A stretch of 64,000 nucleotides of DNA from Clostridium formicaceticum (GTDB lineage Bacteria > Bacillota > Clostridia > Peptostreptococcales > Natronincolaceae): the NCBI RefSeq assembly GCF_001854185.1, contig NZ_CP017603.1, positions 806,001 to 870,000 of the forward strand, in the 5' to 3' direction. The translations under genes were made by a program, and so were the position numbers. Below, in pieces: positions 18,998 through 29,440 of this stretch (positions are counted from its first letter, which is position 1; the number at the start of each line of letters is the position of its first letter). A model generated the notes under the pieces. The model was not told the DNA's origin and searched no databases. It saw only the letters and a program-made list of their open reading frames with translations.

Positions 18998-20080
18998 TTA
19001 TATATGACGCTCTAACAGCACCTGTTCCTGTAGTCTTCTTAGGCCTTCTTTAATAGCCCTAGCCCTAACTTCACCAATCCCTTCTACTTCATCTAACTGT
19101 CCAATAGAAGCCTTAAGGATTTTTTGAAAGCTATTATATTGCTTTGCTAGATTTTCTATTACACTAGAAGGTAATCGTGGTATTTTCGTCAAAATTCTAT
19201 AACCTTTAGGAGATACCGCTAAATCCAATGCATTTATATTATTTCCATATCCTAATAATTTTGAAATATTACTTAGGTTCAAAAGTTCTTCTGACGATAA
19301 GGACTTAATGGCTTTTTGAATCGTTTCATAATCTTCTTCGGCAGTAGCCTTATAATCATAAATAACATGCTTTCCATCTTCTTTAACATTGGCTACTAAC
19401 TCTTCTAGTTGCATACTTATTAATCTTCCTTCGTTGCCTAACTCATAAATAAACTTCTCAATCTCATAAGCAATTTTCATCACCATTTCTGTTCTTTGTA
19501 AAACCACTGCCACATCATACACTGTTACTAAATCTTCAAATTCTAAAGCACTAAGACTTGTCATCGCTTTATCAAAAGCTATTTTATATTTTTCTAAGGT
19601 TTGTATTGCCTGATTCGCCTTTGTCAGTATTTTGTCCGTATCTTGTATAACATATTTATAGTAACCTTTATATAATGTAATAATATTCCGTCTTTGAGAA
19701 ATAGCCACAACAATTTCTCCCGTTTCTTTAGCAACCTGCTCTGCAATACGATGTCGAATGCCAGTTTCACTGGAAGGTATAGATGAATCTGGAATCAACT
19801 GCGCATTAGCATATAATATTTTTTTAGCATCGCAGCTTAGGATAATGGCTCCATCCATCTTTCCTAACTCATATATATAGGCAGGGGAGAAATCTACATT
19901 AATATGAAATCCACCGTCTACAATGTCCATAATATCTTGGCTATCGGCTATAACAATCAATGCTCCCGTTTTGGCTTTTAACATATTTTCTAACCCTTCT
20001 CTTAAAGGAGTGCCGGGTGCTAGTAATTTTAGGGTTTCTATTAATTCTTCTTCTTTGTTCCAGTCTTCTTTGACCATCAT
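18998..20080 (-). CDS. disA: DNA integrity scanning diadenylate cyclase DisA
   Basis: The 360-residue protein has the DAC domain with DGA at 76-78 and RHR at 109-111, which bind ATP and form cyclic di-AMP. A helical spine follows, then a C-terminal helix-hairpin-helix DNA-binding domain (QLDEVEGIGEVRARAIKEGL). It follows radA as in firmicutes, linking DNA damage checks to sporulation. ATG starts at MM both fit; the GGAGGG site favours one of these two. Confidence 0.96.
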   Translation of the reverse strand: MMVKEDWNKEEELIETLKLLAPGTPLREGLENMLKAKTGALIVIADSQDIMDIVDGGFHINVDFSPAYIYELGKMDGAIILSCDAKKILYANAQLIPDSSIPSSETGIRHRIAEQVAKETGEIVVAISQRRNIITLYKGYYKYVIQDTDKILTKANQAIQTLEKYKIAFDKAMTSLSALEFEDLVTVYDVAVVLQRTEMVMKIAYEIEKFIYELGNEGRLISMQLEELVANVKEDGKHVIYDYKATAEEDYETIQKAIKSLSSEELLNLSNISKLLGYGNNINALDLAVSPKGYRILTKIPRLPSSVIENLAKQYNSFQKILKASIGQLDEVEGIGEVRARAIKEGLRRLQEQVLLERHI

Positions 20081-20248
20081 ATAGCCCTCCTTCTATCTAG
20101 TTTTTCCTTTGGGCATTTAATAGGTATAGATTTCTATTGAAATCAGTTTACACTTTTTAAATATTTCAGTATATAATTTTATCATTATTCTTTCAATGAA
20201 TCCACAAATTTATTAATATTTATAAAACTATATAAAAAGATTAAGGGC

Positions 20249-21643
20249 CTAAGACTTCCCTCCTGAAAAAACCTGCTGAATTACTTCTTGAAGGGTTTTT
20301 AGTTGAACAACGTCAATATTATTAAATTTAACAGTTTTAGAAAAAGCATTTTTTGCAATATATACTTTCTTAAAACCCATTCTATCAAGCTCTTTTATCC
20401 TTGCTTCAAGAGCAGGGACTTTTTTGAGTTCCCCCGTAAGTCCCACATCTGCAATAAAAACTACATCATTTGCTATACCTTTATTATATACAGAGGAAGC
20501 AATACTCATAATAACAGCCAAATTTACTGCTTGTTCTTTAAGCTTTATTCCCCCTGTGGTTTTAATAACTACATTTTTATTGAAAAGATTAATTCCTCCC
20601 CTTTGTTCAAGAATAGATATTAGTGTATTTAATTGTTCTCTCCTAAAAGCCTCTCCAATTCTAGAAGGATATGGAGTGAAGGCGTTAGATACTAAGCTTT
20701 CTATCTCTACAATAATGGGCCTAGAACCCTCTCGTAGAACAGTTAGGGCACTTCCTGAAACAACTTCCCCTTCTTCTCTTTTCGTCATGAAAAACTCTGA
20801 GGGATTATCTATAGACAAAAGTCCTCTTTCCGTCATTGAAAAAAAACCCATTTCTCCAGTGCTGCCAAATCTATTTTTTGTAGCTAAGATCCCTCTTAAC
20901 TCCGCTTCATCTTCTCCCTCTATTACCAATACTGTATCAACCAAATGTTCCAGTGACCTTAATCCAGCTATTTCATCATTTTTGTTCATTTGACCTATCA
21001 TAATAACAGCCCTTGGTTTATTACTATTTTTTGCGACCTTTAACAATTCATTAGAACACTCCATCGTTTGTGTTGGGTTTCCCGCCCTTGCAGGTAGATG
21101 CTGGCTCAAACTAAATGTCTGTATGCTATCCACAATCACCAAATCAGGATCTATTTCTTCGATAGTTTCTAAAACATGATCCATACTTGTATCGGCAATA
21201 ATCCAAATATTCTCATTAATTTTATTCAATATCCTATCCGCCCTATTTTTAATTTGACTATCACTTTCTTCTCCAGAAGCATACAAAACTTTATAACCTT
21301 TTGCAGCTACATCATTTGCTACTGCTAAGGTTAAAGTAGATTTACCCCCTCCAGGAGGCGAGGTGATAATTGTCATGGAATCTCTAACAATGCCGCCCCC
21401 CATCACCCGATTAAATTCATTTATCTGCGTGACGATGCGATCACTTTTGCTCCCTTGAACATCTGTTAGTTTTAATGTAGGTGCTTTCTTTTTTATATTA
21501 TTTTTACTTGTTGTAGACTTTTTAGTCATTTGGACAATGGTTTCTTCAACAGTATTCCAACTATCACAACCAGGGCACCTTCCCACCCACTTTAGTGACT
21601 GGTATCCACAGCTTGAACATTGATATATTATTTTTTCTTTCAT
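20249..21643 (-). CDS. radA: DNA repair protein RadA
   Basis: From the ATG with GGAGGG upstream the protein is 464 residues: N-terminal zinc finger (CSSCGYQSLKWVGRCPGC), RecA-like ATPase with Walker A SPPGGGKST, the RadA KNRFG motif (ATKNRFGSTG), and a C-terminal Lon-like domain. It is a branch-migration helicase in recombination. A longer reading from an upstream ATG would translate through a dispersed repeat and is not credible. It lies downstream of clpC and upstream of disA. Confidence 0.95.
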   Translation of the reverse strand: MKEKIIYQCSSCGYQSLKWVGRCPGCDSWNTVEETIVQMTKKSTTSKNNIKKKAPTLKLTDVQGSKSDRIVTQINEFNRVMGGGIVRDSMTIITSPPGGGKSTLTLAVANDVAAKGYKVLYASGEESDSQIKNRADRILNKINENIWIIADTSMDHVLETIEEIDPDLVIVDSIQTFSLSQHLPARAGNPTQTMECSNELLKVAKNSNKPRAVIMIGQMNKNDEIAGLRSLEHLVDTVLVIEGEDEAELRGILATKNRFGSTGEMGFFSMTERGLLSIDNPSEFFMTKREEGEVVSGSALTVLREGSRPIIVEIESLVSNAFTPYPSRIGEAFRREQLNTLISILEQRGGINLFNKNVVIKTTGGIKLKEQAVNLAVIMSIASSVYNKGIANDVVFIADVGLTGELKKVPALEARIKELDRMGFKKVYIAKNAFSKTVKFNNIDVVQLKTLQEVIQQVFSGGKS

Positions 21644-21668
21644 TATTCCCTCCATATATAAAATAAGA

Positions 21669-21724
21669 CTCAATTCAGAGAGAATTTTTGCCCCCCACTG
21701 AATTATAGCTAAATTTATTTCACA
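21669..21724 (+). repeat. Dispersed repeat family 1, truncated left end
   Basis: Only the left hairpin (CAATTCAGAGAGAATTTTTGCC..ACTGAATT) and ATAGCTAAATTTATTTCA remain. It sits between clpC and radA, just before the radA ribosome binding site. Confidence 0.7.
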
Positions 21725-21767
21725 AAACATATCCCTCTAAGTATACTATTATCTGTATGACTTTTTC

Positions 21768-21800
21768 AATGAAAATAGGAAGGAATTCCTTCCTCCCTAT
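21768..21800 (-). terminator. Intrinsic terminator after clpC
   Basis: A palindromic stem AGGAAGGAA / TTCCTTCCT, extended by AATAGG/CTATT, begins at the clpC stop codon and is followed by ATTTTC. Confidence 0.7.
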
Positions 21801-24241
21801 TTTTTCGTTACTACCAAATCATCTTTCTCAAAATCAATTTCTACATGATTTCCAGCCATCACATTTCCCTTCAATAGTTCTTCTGATATCTTATCTTCTA
21901 TCAATTTCTGTATTGCTCTCTTTAAAGGCCTTGCGCCAAATTGTGGATCATATCCTTGATCTGCAATATAAGCTTTCGCTTTATCTGTAATTTCTACTTG
22001 GATATCTAATTTATCCAGACGTTTTTTCAAGTCCCCTATCATTAAATCTACAATTTGTGTGATATATTCTCTATCTAAGCTATGGAATACAATAATATCA
22101 TCAATTCTGTTTAAAAATTCAGGCCGAAAACTTCTTCTTAGTTCCCCCATAACATTGTCTTTCATTTTTTCATATTCATTTTTTGTAACGTCTTTTTCGT
22201 TCACAGCAAATCCGAGAGATTTTTGTTTCTTTATCGTATGAGCACCCACATTAGAAGTCATAATGATAATGGTATTTTTAAAATCTACTGTCTTACCTTT
22301 TGCATCTGTAAGGCGCCCATCATCTAATATTTGTAACAGCACATTAAAGACATCTGGATGGGCCTTTTCAATCTCATCAAATAGAATAACAGAGTAGGGC
22401 TTTCTTCTAACCTTTTCTGTTAATTGACCACCTTCATCAAACCCTACATAACCAGGGGGGGAGCCTATTAATCTTGACACTGTGTGCTTTTCCATATATT
22501 CCGACATATCTATACGAAGCATAGCATCCTCTTCACCAAACATGGCTTCTGCTAAAGCTCTCGATAATTCTGTTTTTCCTACACCTGTAGGCCCTAAGAA
22601 AATAAAAGAACCAATAGGTTTTTTAGGATCTTTTAGTCCTACTCTTGCTCTTCTAATAGCCTTCGATACAGACTTCACCGCTTCTTCTTGGCCAATTACT
22701 CTTTCATGTAGTATCTTCTCCATATTTAGCAGTCTTTCAGACTCTTCCTGTTGAAGCTTTTTCACCGGTATGCCCGTCCAATCAGCAACAACCTCGGCAA
22801 TTTCCTCGGTATCTACTATAGCCTTATTGATATGACTCCTATCCTTCCAATCCACTTGCCTCTTTTCAAGTTCTTCCTTCGTAGATTTTTCTTTATCCCT
22901 TAACAGTGCTGCTCTCTCAAAATCCTGTAGGCTGATGGCTTCTTCCTTTTCTTTGCTCAATTTTGCTAGCGTCTCCTCTAAGTCTTTTAAATCCGACGGC
23001 GCTGTTACCACCGTTAACCGTACTTTAGAAGCTGCCTCATCAATTAAATCGATGGCTTTGTCTGGTAGATATCTATCCGTAATATAGCGATGGGATAATT
23101 CACCTGCTGCCGTTAGTGCTTCGTCTGTTATTTTTACCCTATGATGCGCCTCATATTTATCCCTTAATCCCTGTAGTATTTTAATGGTATCTTCTACAGA
23201 AGGCTCTTCTATCATGATAGGTTGAAATCTTCTTTCTAGTGCAGCATCCTTTTCTATATGTTTTCTATACTCATCAATGGTGGTAGCGCCGATGGTTTGC
23301 AATTCTCCCCGAGCTAAAGCTGGTTTCAAAATGTTAGCGGCATCAATAGCTCCTTCCGCTGCTCCTGCGCCAACCATCGTATGAATCTCATCAATAAATA
23401 AAATAACATTTCCTGCCTGCCTTATTTCCTCCATCACTTTTTTTAGGCGGTCTTCAAACTCTCCCCTATATTTAGCTCCTGCTAACATGGAAGAAATATC
23501 TAGCGTAATAACTCTTTTATCCTTTAAGATTTCAGGAATATTGCCTTCAACAATTTGCTGAGCTAAGCCTTCTGCTACAGCTGTTTTTCCCACACCAGGT
23601 TCTCCTACTAAACACGGGTTATTTTTTGTTCTTCTACTTAATATTTGTATAACCCTCTGCGTTTCCTTATTTCTACCAATAACAGGATCTATTTTCCCTT
23701 CTCTTACCATTTGGTTTAAATCTCTGCCATACTTATCAAGGGTTGGTGTACCACTGATCCCTTTTTGTGGATTGTTTAGATTAGGATGGTTATTCTGAGG
23801 ACCTTTATTATTTAACAACTTTAACACCTCCTCTTTTGCTTTATCTAAATTTATTCCCATTTGAATTAATACCTTAGCGGCAATTCCCTCACCTTCTGCT
23901 ATTAAACCCAATAGCAAATGTTCTGTGCCAATATAACTATGTCCTAAGCTTCTAGCTACCTCAAAACTAAGTTCAAATACTCTTTTTGTTCTTGGGGTAA
24001 AACCCACTAATTGTGGCTGCTGCAATCCCTTTCCCACTGTATCAATTACTTTTTCTTGCAATTGAGAAATTTCAATACCTAAATTTTTTAAAGCCTTAGC
24101 ACCAATCCCTTCTCCTTCTTGCAATAAACCCAATAGCAAATGCTCTGTTCCTACATAATTATGTCCCAATTGTTGAGCATATCGCTGAGATAAAATAATA
24201 GATTGCTGTGCTCTTTCTGTAAATCTGCCATTTACCGCCAT
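21797..24241 (-). CDS. clpC: ATP-dependent Clp protease ATPase subunit ClpC
   Basis: The 814-residue AAA+ unfoldase has two N-terminal repeat domains ([20 protein letters not shown]), AAA domain 1 (GEPGVGKTA), a middle domain with a UVR-like stretch ([19 protein letters not shown]), and AAA domain 2 (GPTGVGKTE). In AAA domain 2, IGSPPGYVG is a pore loop. It works with ClpP and the McsB arginine-phosphate tagging system. It is the last gene of the ctsR-mcsA-mcsB-clpC stress operon. Confidence 0.97.
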   Translation of the reverse strand: MAVNGRFTERAQQSIILSQRYAQQLGHNYVGTEHLLLGLLQEGEGIGAKALKNLGIEISQLQEKVIDTVGKGLQQPQLVGFTPRTKRVFELSFEVARSLGHSYIGTEHLLLGLIAEGEGIAAKVLIQMGINLDKAKEEVLKLLNNKGPQNNHPNLNNPQKGISGTPTLDKYGRDLNQMVREGKIDPVIGRNKETQRVIQILSRRTKNNPCLVGEPGVGKTAVAEGLAQQIVEGNIPEILKDKRVITLDISSMLAGAKYRGEFEDRLKKVMEEIRQAGNVILFIDEIHTMVGAGAAEGAIDAANILKPALARGELQTIGATTIDEYRKHIEKDAALERRFQPIMIEEPSVEDTIKILQGLRDKYEAHHRVKITDEALTAAGELSHRYITDRYLPDKAIDLIDEAASKVRLTVVTAPSDLKDLEETLAKLSKEKEEAISLQDFERAALLRDKEKSTKEELEKRQVDWKDRSHINKAIVDTEEIAEVVADWTGIPVKKLQQEESERLLNMEKILHERVIGQEEAVKSVSKAIRRARVGLKDPKKPIGSFIFLGPTGVGKTELSRALAEAMFGEEDAMLRIDMSEYMEKHTVSRLIGSPPGYVGFDEGGQLTEKVRRKPYSVILFDEIEKAHPDVFNVLLQILDDGRLTDAKGKTVDFKNTIIIMTSNVGAHTIKKQKSLGFAVNEKDVTKNEYEKMKDNVMGELRRSFRPEFLNRIDDIIVFHSLDREYITQIVDLMIGDLKKRLDKLDIQVEITDKAKAYIADQGYDPQFGARPLKRAIQKLIEDKISEELLKGNVMAGNHVEIDFEKDDLVVTKK

Positions 24242-24257
24242 AAAATAACCTCCTATC

Positions 24258-25280
24258 CTACAATACTTCTCTTATTAATTCTGCTCTTTTTACATCTCTT
24301 TCATCAACGCCTAGTATCCTATTAAAATGTTTTTGCAAGTAACCTGGTTGAATCATAGTAATAAGACCATTTAATTTTTCTAGCTGAACTTCCTGTATTA
24401 ATCTCAAATCTACACCTAACTTAACATCCGAAATCAATTGCATTGCTTCATGAGCAGTAATTTTTCTAGCATTTTTAAGGATACCAAATGAACGGAACAC
24501 CTTATCTTCTAGCTCAATTTTTTTTGTTGTTAACAAGCTTTGGCGAGCTATTCTTTCCTTTTCAATGATTTGCAGCGTGACATCATGAAGATTACCTACA
24601 ATTTCCTTCTCTGTTACGCCAAGGGTCACCTGATTAGATATCTGATATAAATTTCCTAAAAATTCTGTTCCTTCTCCATAAATCCCTCTCACATCTAAAC
24701 CGATTTGACCTGCCGCCCTCAAAACTCCTTGAATATACCTCGTTAAACCTAAAGCGGGTAAATGCATCATAACAGAGGCTCTCATCCCTGTGCCTAGATT
24801 TGTAGGACAAGTTGTTAAATAACCTAATTCCTCATCAAAGGCATAATCTATCTTCTCCTCCAGCAAATCATCTATTTTGTCTGCCGTATTCCAAGCATTT
24901 TCTAATTGTAGTCCTGGAAGCAAACATTGAATTCTTATATGATCCTCCTCATGAATCATAATACTAATAGTTTCTTCACTATTTAAAAGCATATTCCCAA
25001 TTGTAACATTTTTAGTAAGGTCTGGACTAATGAGATGCTTTTCCACATAATTTAAACGTTCTATTTCACTGATACCCTTCATAGAAATCAACTGAAACTT
25101 ATCCCTCAAACTACTATTTCCCTCTATCATACCATGGTATACTTTATCTACGATTTCCTGTGCCTTATCATCAGTAATATTATGGGGAAAGGGGATGCCT
25201 TCAACATTTCTTGCTATCCTGACCCTGCTGCTAATAACAATGTCAGCCTCTGGACCTGCCTTTTTTAACCATTCCTCCAT
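24258..25280 (-). CDS. mcsB: Protein arginine kinase McsB
   Basis: The 340-residue phosphagen-kinase-like protein starts with [13 protein letters not shown] and has the substrate loop and catalytic region [18 protein letters not shown]. It phosphorylates arginines of misfolded proteins as a degradation tag for ClpC-ClpP. It lies between mcsA (about 10 bases away) and clpC (about 15 bases). Confidence 0.96.
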   Translation of the reverse strand: MEEWLKKAGPEADIVISSRVRIARNVEGIPFPHNITDDKAQEIVDKVYHGMIEGNSSLRDKFQLISMKGISEIERLNYVEKHLISPDLTKNVTIGNMLLNSEETISIMIHEEDHIRIQCLLPGLQLENAWNTADKIDDLLEEKIDYAFDEELGYLTTCPTNLGTGMRASVMMHLPALGLTRYIQGVLRAAGQIGLDVRGIYGEGTEFLGNLYQISNQVTLGVTEKEIVGNLHDVTLQIIEKERIARQSLLTTKKIELEDKVFRSFGILKNARKITAHEAMQLISDVKLGVDLRLIQEVQLEKLNGLITMIQPGYLQKHFNRILGVDERDVKRAELIREVL

Positions 25281-25291
25281 CCTTTTCCCTC

Positions 25292-25801
25292 CTATCTTCC
25301 TTCTATTGTATCTTCCAATTGCTTAATATGATCTCTCAGTTCCGCAGCCCTTTCAAAAGCTTGTTGGTCAATGGCTTCTTTTAATTGTAATTTTAATTCA
25401 TTTACTTCCCTTTTTAGGCGAATAATTCCCCCGGCTCTTTTAGGAACTTTTCCTGTATGCTGAAGATTACCATGAACTTTTCTTATTAGAGGGGCTAAGT
25501 TCGTTTTGAACTCTTTATAACACTGATCACAATTTAATCTCCCTATCTGCTTAAATCTATCATAAGTCATGCCACATTGGCTACATTGTACCGAAGTGCT
25601 GTATTGAGCCTTTAGCTGGGGATCCTTCGTAACATCTAAAAGTCCAGCTAAAAAGTTGTGTATAGAAAAAGCATTGTCAAAGTTCAAAGTGTCTTTTACC
25701 TTTGCACACTGCTCACACAAGTGAACTTCTTCTTTTTTTCCTTGAATAATTTTTGTCATATGCACCGTTGCTTTTCTACTATTGCACTCTTGACAAACCA
25801 T
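25292..25801 (-). CDS. mcsA: McsB activator McsA (zinc-finger UVR protein)
   Basis: The 169-residue protein has four CxxC pairs (CQEC, CEQC, CSQC, CDQC) for two zinc sites. A C-terminal UVR motif (KLQLKEAIDQQAFERAAELRD) follows. McsA binds and stimulates McsB and modulates CtsR. It has a 10-base spacing from ctsR. Confidence 0.94.
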   Translation of the reverse strand: MVCQECNSRKATVHMTKIIQGKKEEVHLCEQCAKVKDTLNFDNAFSIHNFLAGLLDVTKDPQLKAQYSTSVQCSQCGMTYDRFKQIGRLNCDQCYKEFKTNLAPLIRKVHGNLQHTGKVPKRAGGIIRLKREVNELKLQLKEAIDQQAFERAAELRDHIKQLEDTIEGR

Positions 25802-25811
25802 GGTCTCCCTC

Positions 25812-26270
25812 CTAGCCTAATAATGCCGTCAGCATATTTTTTAAAATATTCGCCCGAATTGCATCCCTTATATTTAATGGTGATATAATAGCAGCATCAT
25901 CCGTTGCCGCCCTCATAAGTTTTGCCTCCCGTAAAGAAATAATACCTCTCTCTTCAAGAGATGCAATGAGACGATTTCCTTGGCTTTTTGTTATGCTGTC
26001 ACCAATTTCTTTTATAATAAGATAATAAAGATTTTCATTTTCATTAAATAACAACTGTCTAATTTTAATGTATCCTCCGCCACCCCTTTGACTCTCTATA
26101 TAATATCCTTGCGTGTAGTCAAATCGCGTCATCAGTACATAGTTTATTTGGGAGGGGGCACATTCAAAGTATTTAGCTAGTTCATTCCTTTGAATTTCTA
26201 CTGTTTGATTTTTACTTTCTTTAATTAATTGCTTTAAAAAAGCTTCAATAGAATCGCTTATCCTTGCCAC
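25812..26270 (-). CDS. ctsR: Heat-shock regulator CtsR
   Basis: From a GTG start with GGAGGTGAT upstream the protein is 152 residues. It starts ARISDSIEAFLKQLI and has the winged-helix part RNELAKYFECAPSQINYVL with the glycine wing QRGGGGYIKI. CtsR represses clp genes until heat or McsB releases it. A longer reading from an upstream ATG would run through the operator and promoter and is rejected. The gene carries its own CtsR box. Confidence 0.95.
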   Translation of the reverse strand: MARISDSIEAFLKQLIKESKNQTVEIQRNELAKYFECAPSQINYVLMTRFDYTQGYYIESQRGGGGYIKIRQLLFNENENLYYLIIKEIGDSITKSQGNRLIASLEERGIISLREAKLMRAATDDAAIISPLNIRDAIRANILKNMLTALLG

Positions 26271-26290
26271 AACATCACCTCCTAAACTTA

Positions 26291-26339
26291 TTTGACCTTC
26301 TTTGACTTTAATTTTATATAAAAATAAAAGAATTGTCAA
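26291..26339 (-). promoter_or_regulatory. ctsR operon promoter with CtsR operator
   Basis: On the minus strand TTGACA (26334-26339) is followed after 17 bases by TAAAAT (26311-26316). Just downstream lies AGTCAAAGAAGGTCAAA (26291-26307), a tandem heptad spaced by 3 bases that matches the CtsR consensus RGTCAAANNNRGTCAAA. This position, over the start point, fits direct autorepression. Confidence 0.9.
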
Positions 26340-26421
26340 TAATTATTAATGATTATTTATTAAAATAATTCCACAAAAACAATGAAAATAATCACTTTTT
26401 TTCTTTTTACCTAATTTTTTC

Positions 26422-26452
26422 AAAAAAAAAAGCATATGCTATGCATATGCTT
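26422..26452 (-). terminator. Intrinsic terminator after the EF-G-like gene
   Basis: Arms AGCATATGC / GCATATGCT with a 3-base loop are followed on the minus strand by nine T residues. It separates the EF-G-like gene from ctsR. Confidence 0.9.
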
Positions 26453-26464
26453 CAAAGAAAAAGT

Positions 26465-28534
26465 TTATACTTTTGCTGCTTTAGCAGCTTCCACTACTTT
26501 TTCACTAATCATTTGAGGTACTTCTTCATATCTGACGAACTCCATTGTAAAAATTCCTCTAGCTTGCGTCATAGAACGAAGATCAATGGCATACTTAAAC
26601 ATTTCTGATTGTGGTACTTCTGCCACGACTAATTGCATTCCTTTAGGCTGTGGTTCCATACCTACAATTCTACCCCGCCGCTTATTCAAGTCTCCCATAA
26701 TATCTCCCATATATTCCTCTGGAATAATAACATTTACCTTTACAATCGGTTCCAATAGTACTGGTTTAGCAGTCTCCATTCCTTTTTTAAAGGCTAGGGA
26801 TGCAGCTATCTTAAATGCCATCTCTGATGAATCTACATCATGATAAGATCCATCGTAAAGTATCGCCTTAATATTTACAACAGGATATCCTGCTAAAGTA
26901 CCACATTCCAAGCATTCCCTTAAACCTTTTTCTACCGCTGGAATATAGGCTTTTGGCACAGAACCTCCAAAGATTTCTTCAGCAAATTCAAATCCCGTCA
27001 TAGCAGGTTCAAACCTTATCTTAACATCTCCATACTGACCATGACCACCAGACTGTTTCTTGTGTTTTCCCTGCACATCAGACTTACCTTTAATGGTTTC
27101 TCTATAAGGTACAATAGGATCACTCAGTTCTACCTCAACGCCAAACTTGTTTTTTAATTTACTGGTAATTACCTTAATGTGAAGTTCACCATGTCCTCGA
27201 ATTAAAGTTTGTTTTGTTTCTACATTCCTTTCAAAACTAAAGGATGGATCTTCTTCTGCTAAACGTTGTAGACCAGAACTTATCTTTTCTTCATCCCCTC
27301 TTGCTTTAGGCTCTACTGCTAAATATAACTGAGGTTGATCAAACGCTATACCACTAAAGAGAATAGGATGATTTATGCTGCACAAAGTATCCCCTGTATT
27401 TGTATGTTGTAGTTTAGCTACAGCACCTATATCTCCAGCCTTCACCTCAGGTATTTCTATTTGATTTTTTCCTCTCAATAAAAACAAATTTCCTATTTTT
27501 TCTTTTTCATCTTTATTTGCATTTAAAACTTCCATGTCTTGTTTTAAGCTACCAGATATCACTTTAAACAATGAAATTTTACCTATATATGGGTCAACAA
27601 TTGTCTTGAATACTTGTGCAGAGAAGGGTTGACCTGACTCTAGTGATCGTTCTACTATTTCATCCTTGTGGGGATGTTTTCCCTGTTTAGGCGGCATATC
27701 CATAGGAGAAGGAGAGTAATCATTAATCATATTTAATAAACTATGGATACCTATATTTTTAGCAGTAGCACCGCACAATACAGGTACAATTTCACCACTA
27801 ATAATTCCTTTTCGTAATCCGTTTTGAATTTCTTCTTGTGTAAAAGCTTCACCGTTAAAATATTTTTCTAATAGTACTTCATCGGTTTCAGCGACAGATT
27901 CCATAAGCATCTCTCTAATTTCTTCTACTTGTTGCATTTTATCTTCTGGAATAGGCTTTTCTGTACAGGTTTTTCCATCATATTCCTTAGCAATCATCTT
28001 CACAACATTTATATTTCCAATAAAATTTTCTTTTTCACCTAGAGGGATTTGAAAAGGTGCTACTTTTTTACCGAATTTTTCTCTTAATTGGTTTAATACC
28101 TTATCAAAATCAGCATTTTCTCTATCCATTTTATTGATGAAAATAAAGGTCGGCTTTTTCTTATCTTCGGCATAATCCCATGCCTTTTCAGTTCCTACTT
28201 CAATACCACTAGTAGCGTCCACCAATATAATCAGTCCACCGGCCACTTTAATAGCACTTTGCACTTCTCCAACAAAATCGAAGTAACCAGGTGTATCTAT
28301 AAAATTGATCTTATGTCCTTCCCATTCCATAGGAATAACAGAAGTATTAATAGATATTTTTCTTGCTATCTCCTCTTTGTCAAAATCTGAAACCGTATTC
28401 CCATCTTCCACTTTACCTATTCGATTGATGAGCTTAGCTGTATATAATGCTGATTCTGTTAATGTAGTTTTACCACATCCTCCATGTCCTAATAATGCGA
28501 TATTTCTTATTTTGCCAGCTTCGTATATTTTCAT
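26465..28534 (-). CDS. EF-G-like translation GTPase (second, non-canonical EF-G type)
   Basis: The 689-residue protein has all EF-G domains: GHGGCGKTTLTE (G1), DTPGYFDF (G3), NKMD (G4), then domains II-V. It differs from canonical EF-G, whose G1 is AHIDAGKT, and belongs to the elongation factor G-like branch whose role is not settled (ribosome recycling or stress-related roles are proposed). It is a single-gene unit with its own terminator upstream of the ctsR operon. The internal ATG at MKIYEAGK has a GAGGGGGAG site and is preferred over an ATG six codons upstream. Confidence 0.88.
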   Translation of the reverse strand: MKIYEAGKIRNIALLGHGGCGKTTLTESALYTAKLINRIGKVEDGNTVSDFDKEEIARKISINTSVIPMEWEGHKINFIDTPGYFDFVGEVQSAIKVAGGLIILVDATSGIEVGTEKAWDYAEDKKKPTFIFINKMDRENADFDKVLNQLREKFGKKVAPFQIPLGEKENFIGNINVVKMIAKEYDGKTCTEKPIPEDKMQQVEEIREMLMESVAETDEVLLEKYFNGEAFTQEEIQNGLRKGIISGEIVPVLCGATAKNIGIHSLLNMINDYSPSPMDMPPKQGKHPHKDEIVERSLESGQPFSAQVFKTIVDPYIGKISLFKVISGSLKQDMEVLNANKDEKEKIGNLFLLRGKNQIEIPEVKAGDIGAVAKLQHTNTGDTLCSINHPILFSGIAFDQPQLYLAVEPKARGDEEKISSGLQRLAEEDPSFSFERNVETKQTLIRGHGELHIKVITSKLKNKFGVEVELSDPIVPYRETIKGKSDVQGKHKKQSGGHGQYGDVKIRFEPAMTGFEFAEEIFGGSVPKAYIPAVEKGLRECLECGTLAGYPVVNIKAILYDGSYHDVDSSEMAFKIAASLAFKKGMETAKPVLLEPIVKVNVIIPEEYMGDIMGDLNKRRGRIVGMEPQPKGMQLVVAEVPQSEMFKYAIDLRSMTQARGIFTMEFVRYEEVPQMISEKVVEAAKAAKV

Positions 28535-28738
28535 ATATTCTCCCCCTCGCATGATATCGTTTAAATTATTAGATTAAATAAAATATTCGCTACTTTATTT
28601 AAAACTCCTTTTTTTATTTTTGTTTTTTTAAAAATATTTTGTATACAATAATTATTCCAAATATTCTAATATTTATTACCTTCTTTTTCTTTAAATTAGA
28701 AAATTTAGTAACTTTTTTCTTAGGTTTTCTATAACTTC

Positions 28739-28847
28739 TTCTATAGATGCGTACCCTTAAATTTTAATATATTTGCAGCCCACGGTTTTGGGGCGAAACC
28801 GTAGACCGTGTATATTAAAATTTAATTTTAGAAGCGCACATCTATAT
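28739..28847. repeat. Dispersed palindromic repeat family 2, copy A
   Basis: Outer ends CTATAGATGCG and CGCACATCTATA are inverted. Inside are TTAAATTTTAATATA and TATATTAAAATTTAA, and CACGGTTT/AAACCGT arms form the core. The same layout occurs at 34914-35004 and, degraded, at 48586-48696. Confidence 0.8.
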
Positions 28848-29078
28848 AAATAACCAATTTATACCTTAATAAAATACGCCCTCCTGCGGTTTCAGAAATG
28901 AACAATGTTAGCAATTCACTCCAGTGAAAAATCCTAAAATTTGCAAACTCGCTACCGCTCAAACATGCAAATTTCTTTATGGATTTTTCACTTACATGAA
29001 TTGAACATTGTAGTCATTTCCTGCAAATGCATACGGTCTGTATTTTGTTAAGCTTTGTAGTTGGTTATCTATATAGAT
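28845..29078. repeat. Long imperfect palindrome, about 230 bp
   Basis: The two halves read as inverted copies. ATAACCAA...AATAAAATAC...GAAATGA.CAATGTT..CAATTCA...AGTGAAAAATCC...AAATTTGCA on the left matches the reverse complement on the right, with a roughly 20-base loop near 28950-28970. It abuts copy A of repeat family 2. No reading frame or known insertion-sequence gene is present. The 28553-29440 stretch contains only this, copy A, a family 1 repeat and AT-rich DNA. Confidence 0.8.
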
Positions 29079-29129
29079 ATGTCATCATCATGAAAATTAT
29101 CAATAAAAAATTTATAGCATCTCTAAATA

Positions 29130-29309
29130 AAATTCGGCTACAATTCAGGGGAGTTTTTACTCTCTCTGAATTGTAGCCGAATTTACTTCGAGGATGTAGT
29201 GCTTGGTCTCTCATTTGCATAAGTAGATAACTTAAACCTTTAATTTGGTGTTAGTCACTTAGTTTGTTCACCTAGAAATGGGGGTCTTAGCAATATACCG
29301 AAGGATAAG
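29130..29309 (+). repeat. Dispersed repeat family 1, long form
   Basis: Here the left hairpin is extended and almost perfect: AATTCGGCTACAATTCAG...CTGAATTGTAGCCGAATT. The middle carries the GTAGATAACTTAAACC...TTAGTCACTTAGTTTG segment, and the right end is TCTTAGCAATATACCGAAGGATAA. It lies upstream of the SOD-like gene. Confidence 0.85.
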
Positions 29310-29440
29310 AAAAGAGCAAAAAATTTTTTCTACTCTTTTTTTGCTTTTAACAGTTTTTACACTAGTTTCATAGTATGTATTGGATAGAAAAAATTAGTTT
29401 GTTTTTTTCTAAAAAATAATTTGTAAAGGAGTTCATTTAT

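Noticed and set aside
21644-21730. N-terminal extension of RadA from an upstream ATG
   Set aside because: The extra 29 residues are translated from a dispersed repeat. The internal ATG has a GGAGGG site and starts the conserved zinc finger.
26271-26339. N-terminal extension of CtsR
   Set aside because: It would translate through the promoter and the CtsR operator. The GTG after GGAGGTGAT gives the normal protein length.
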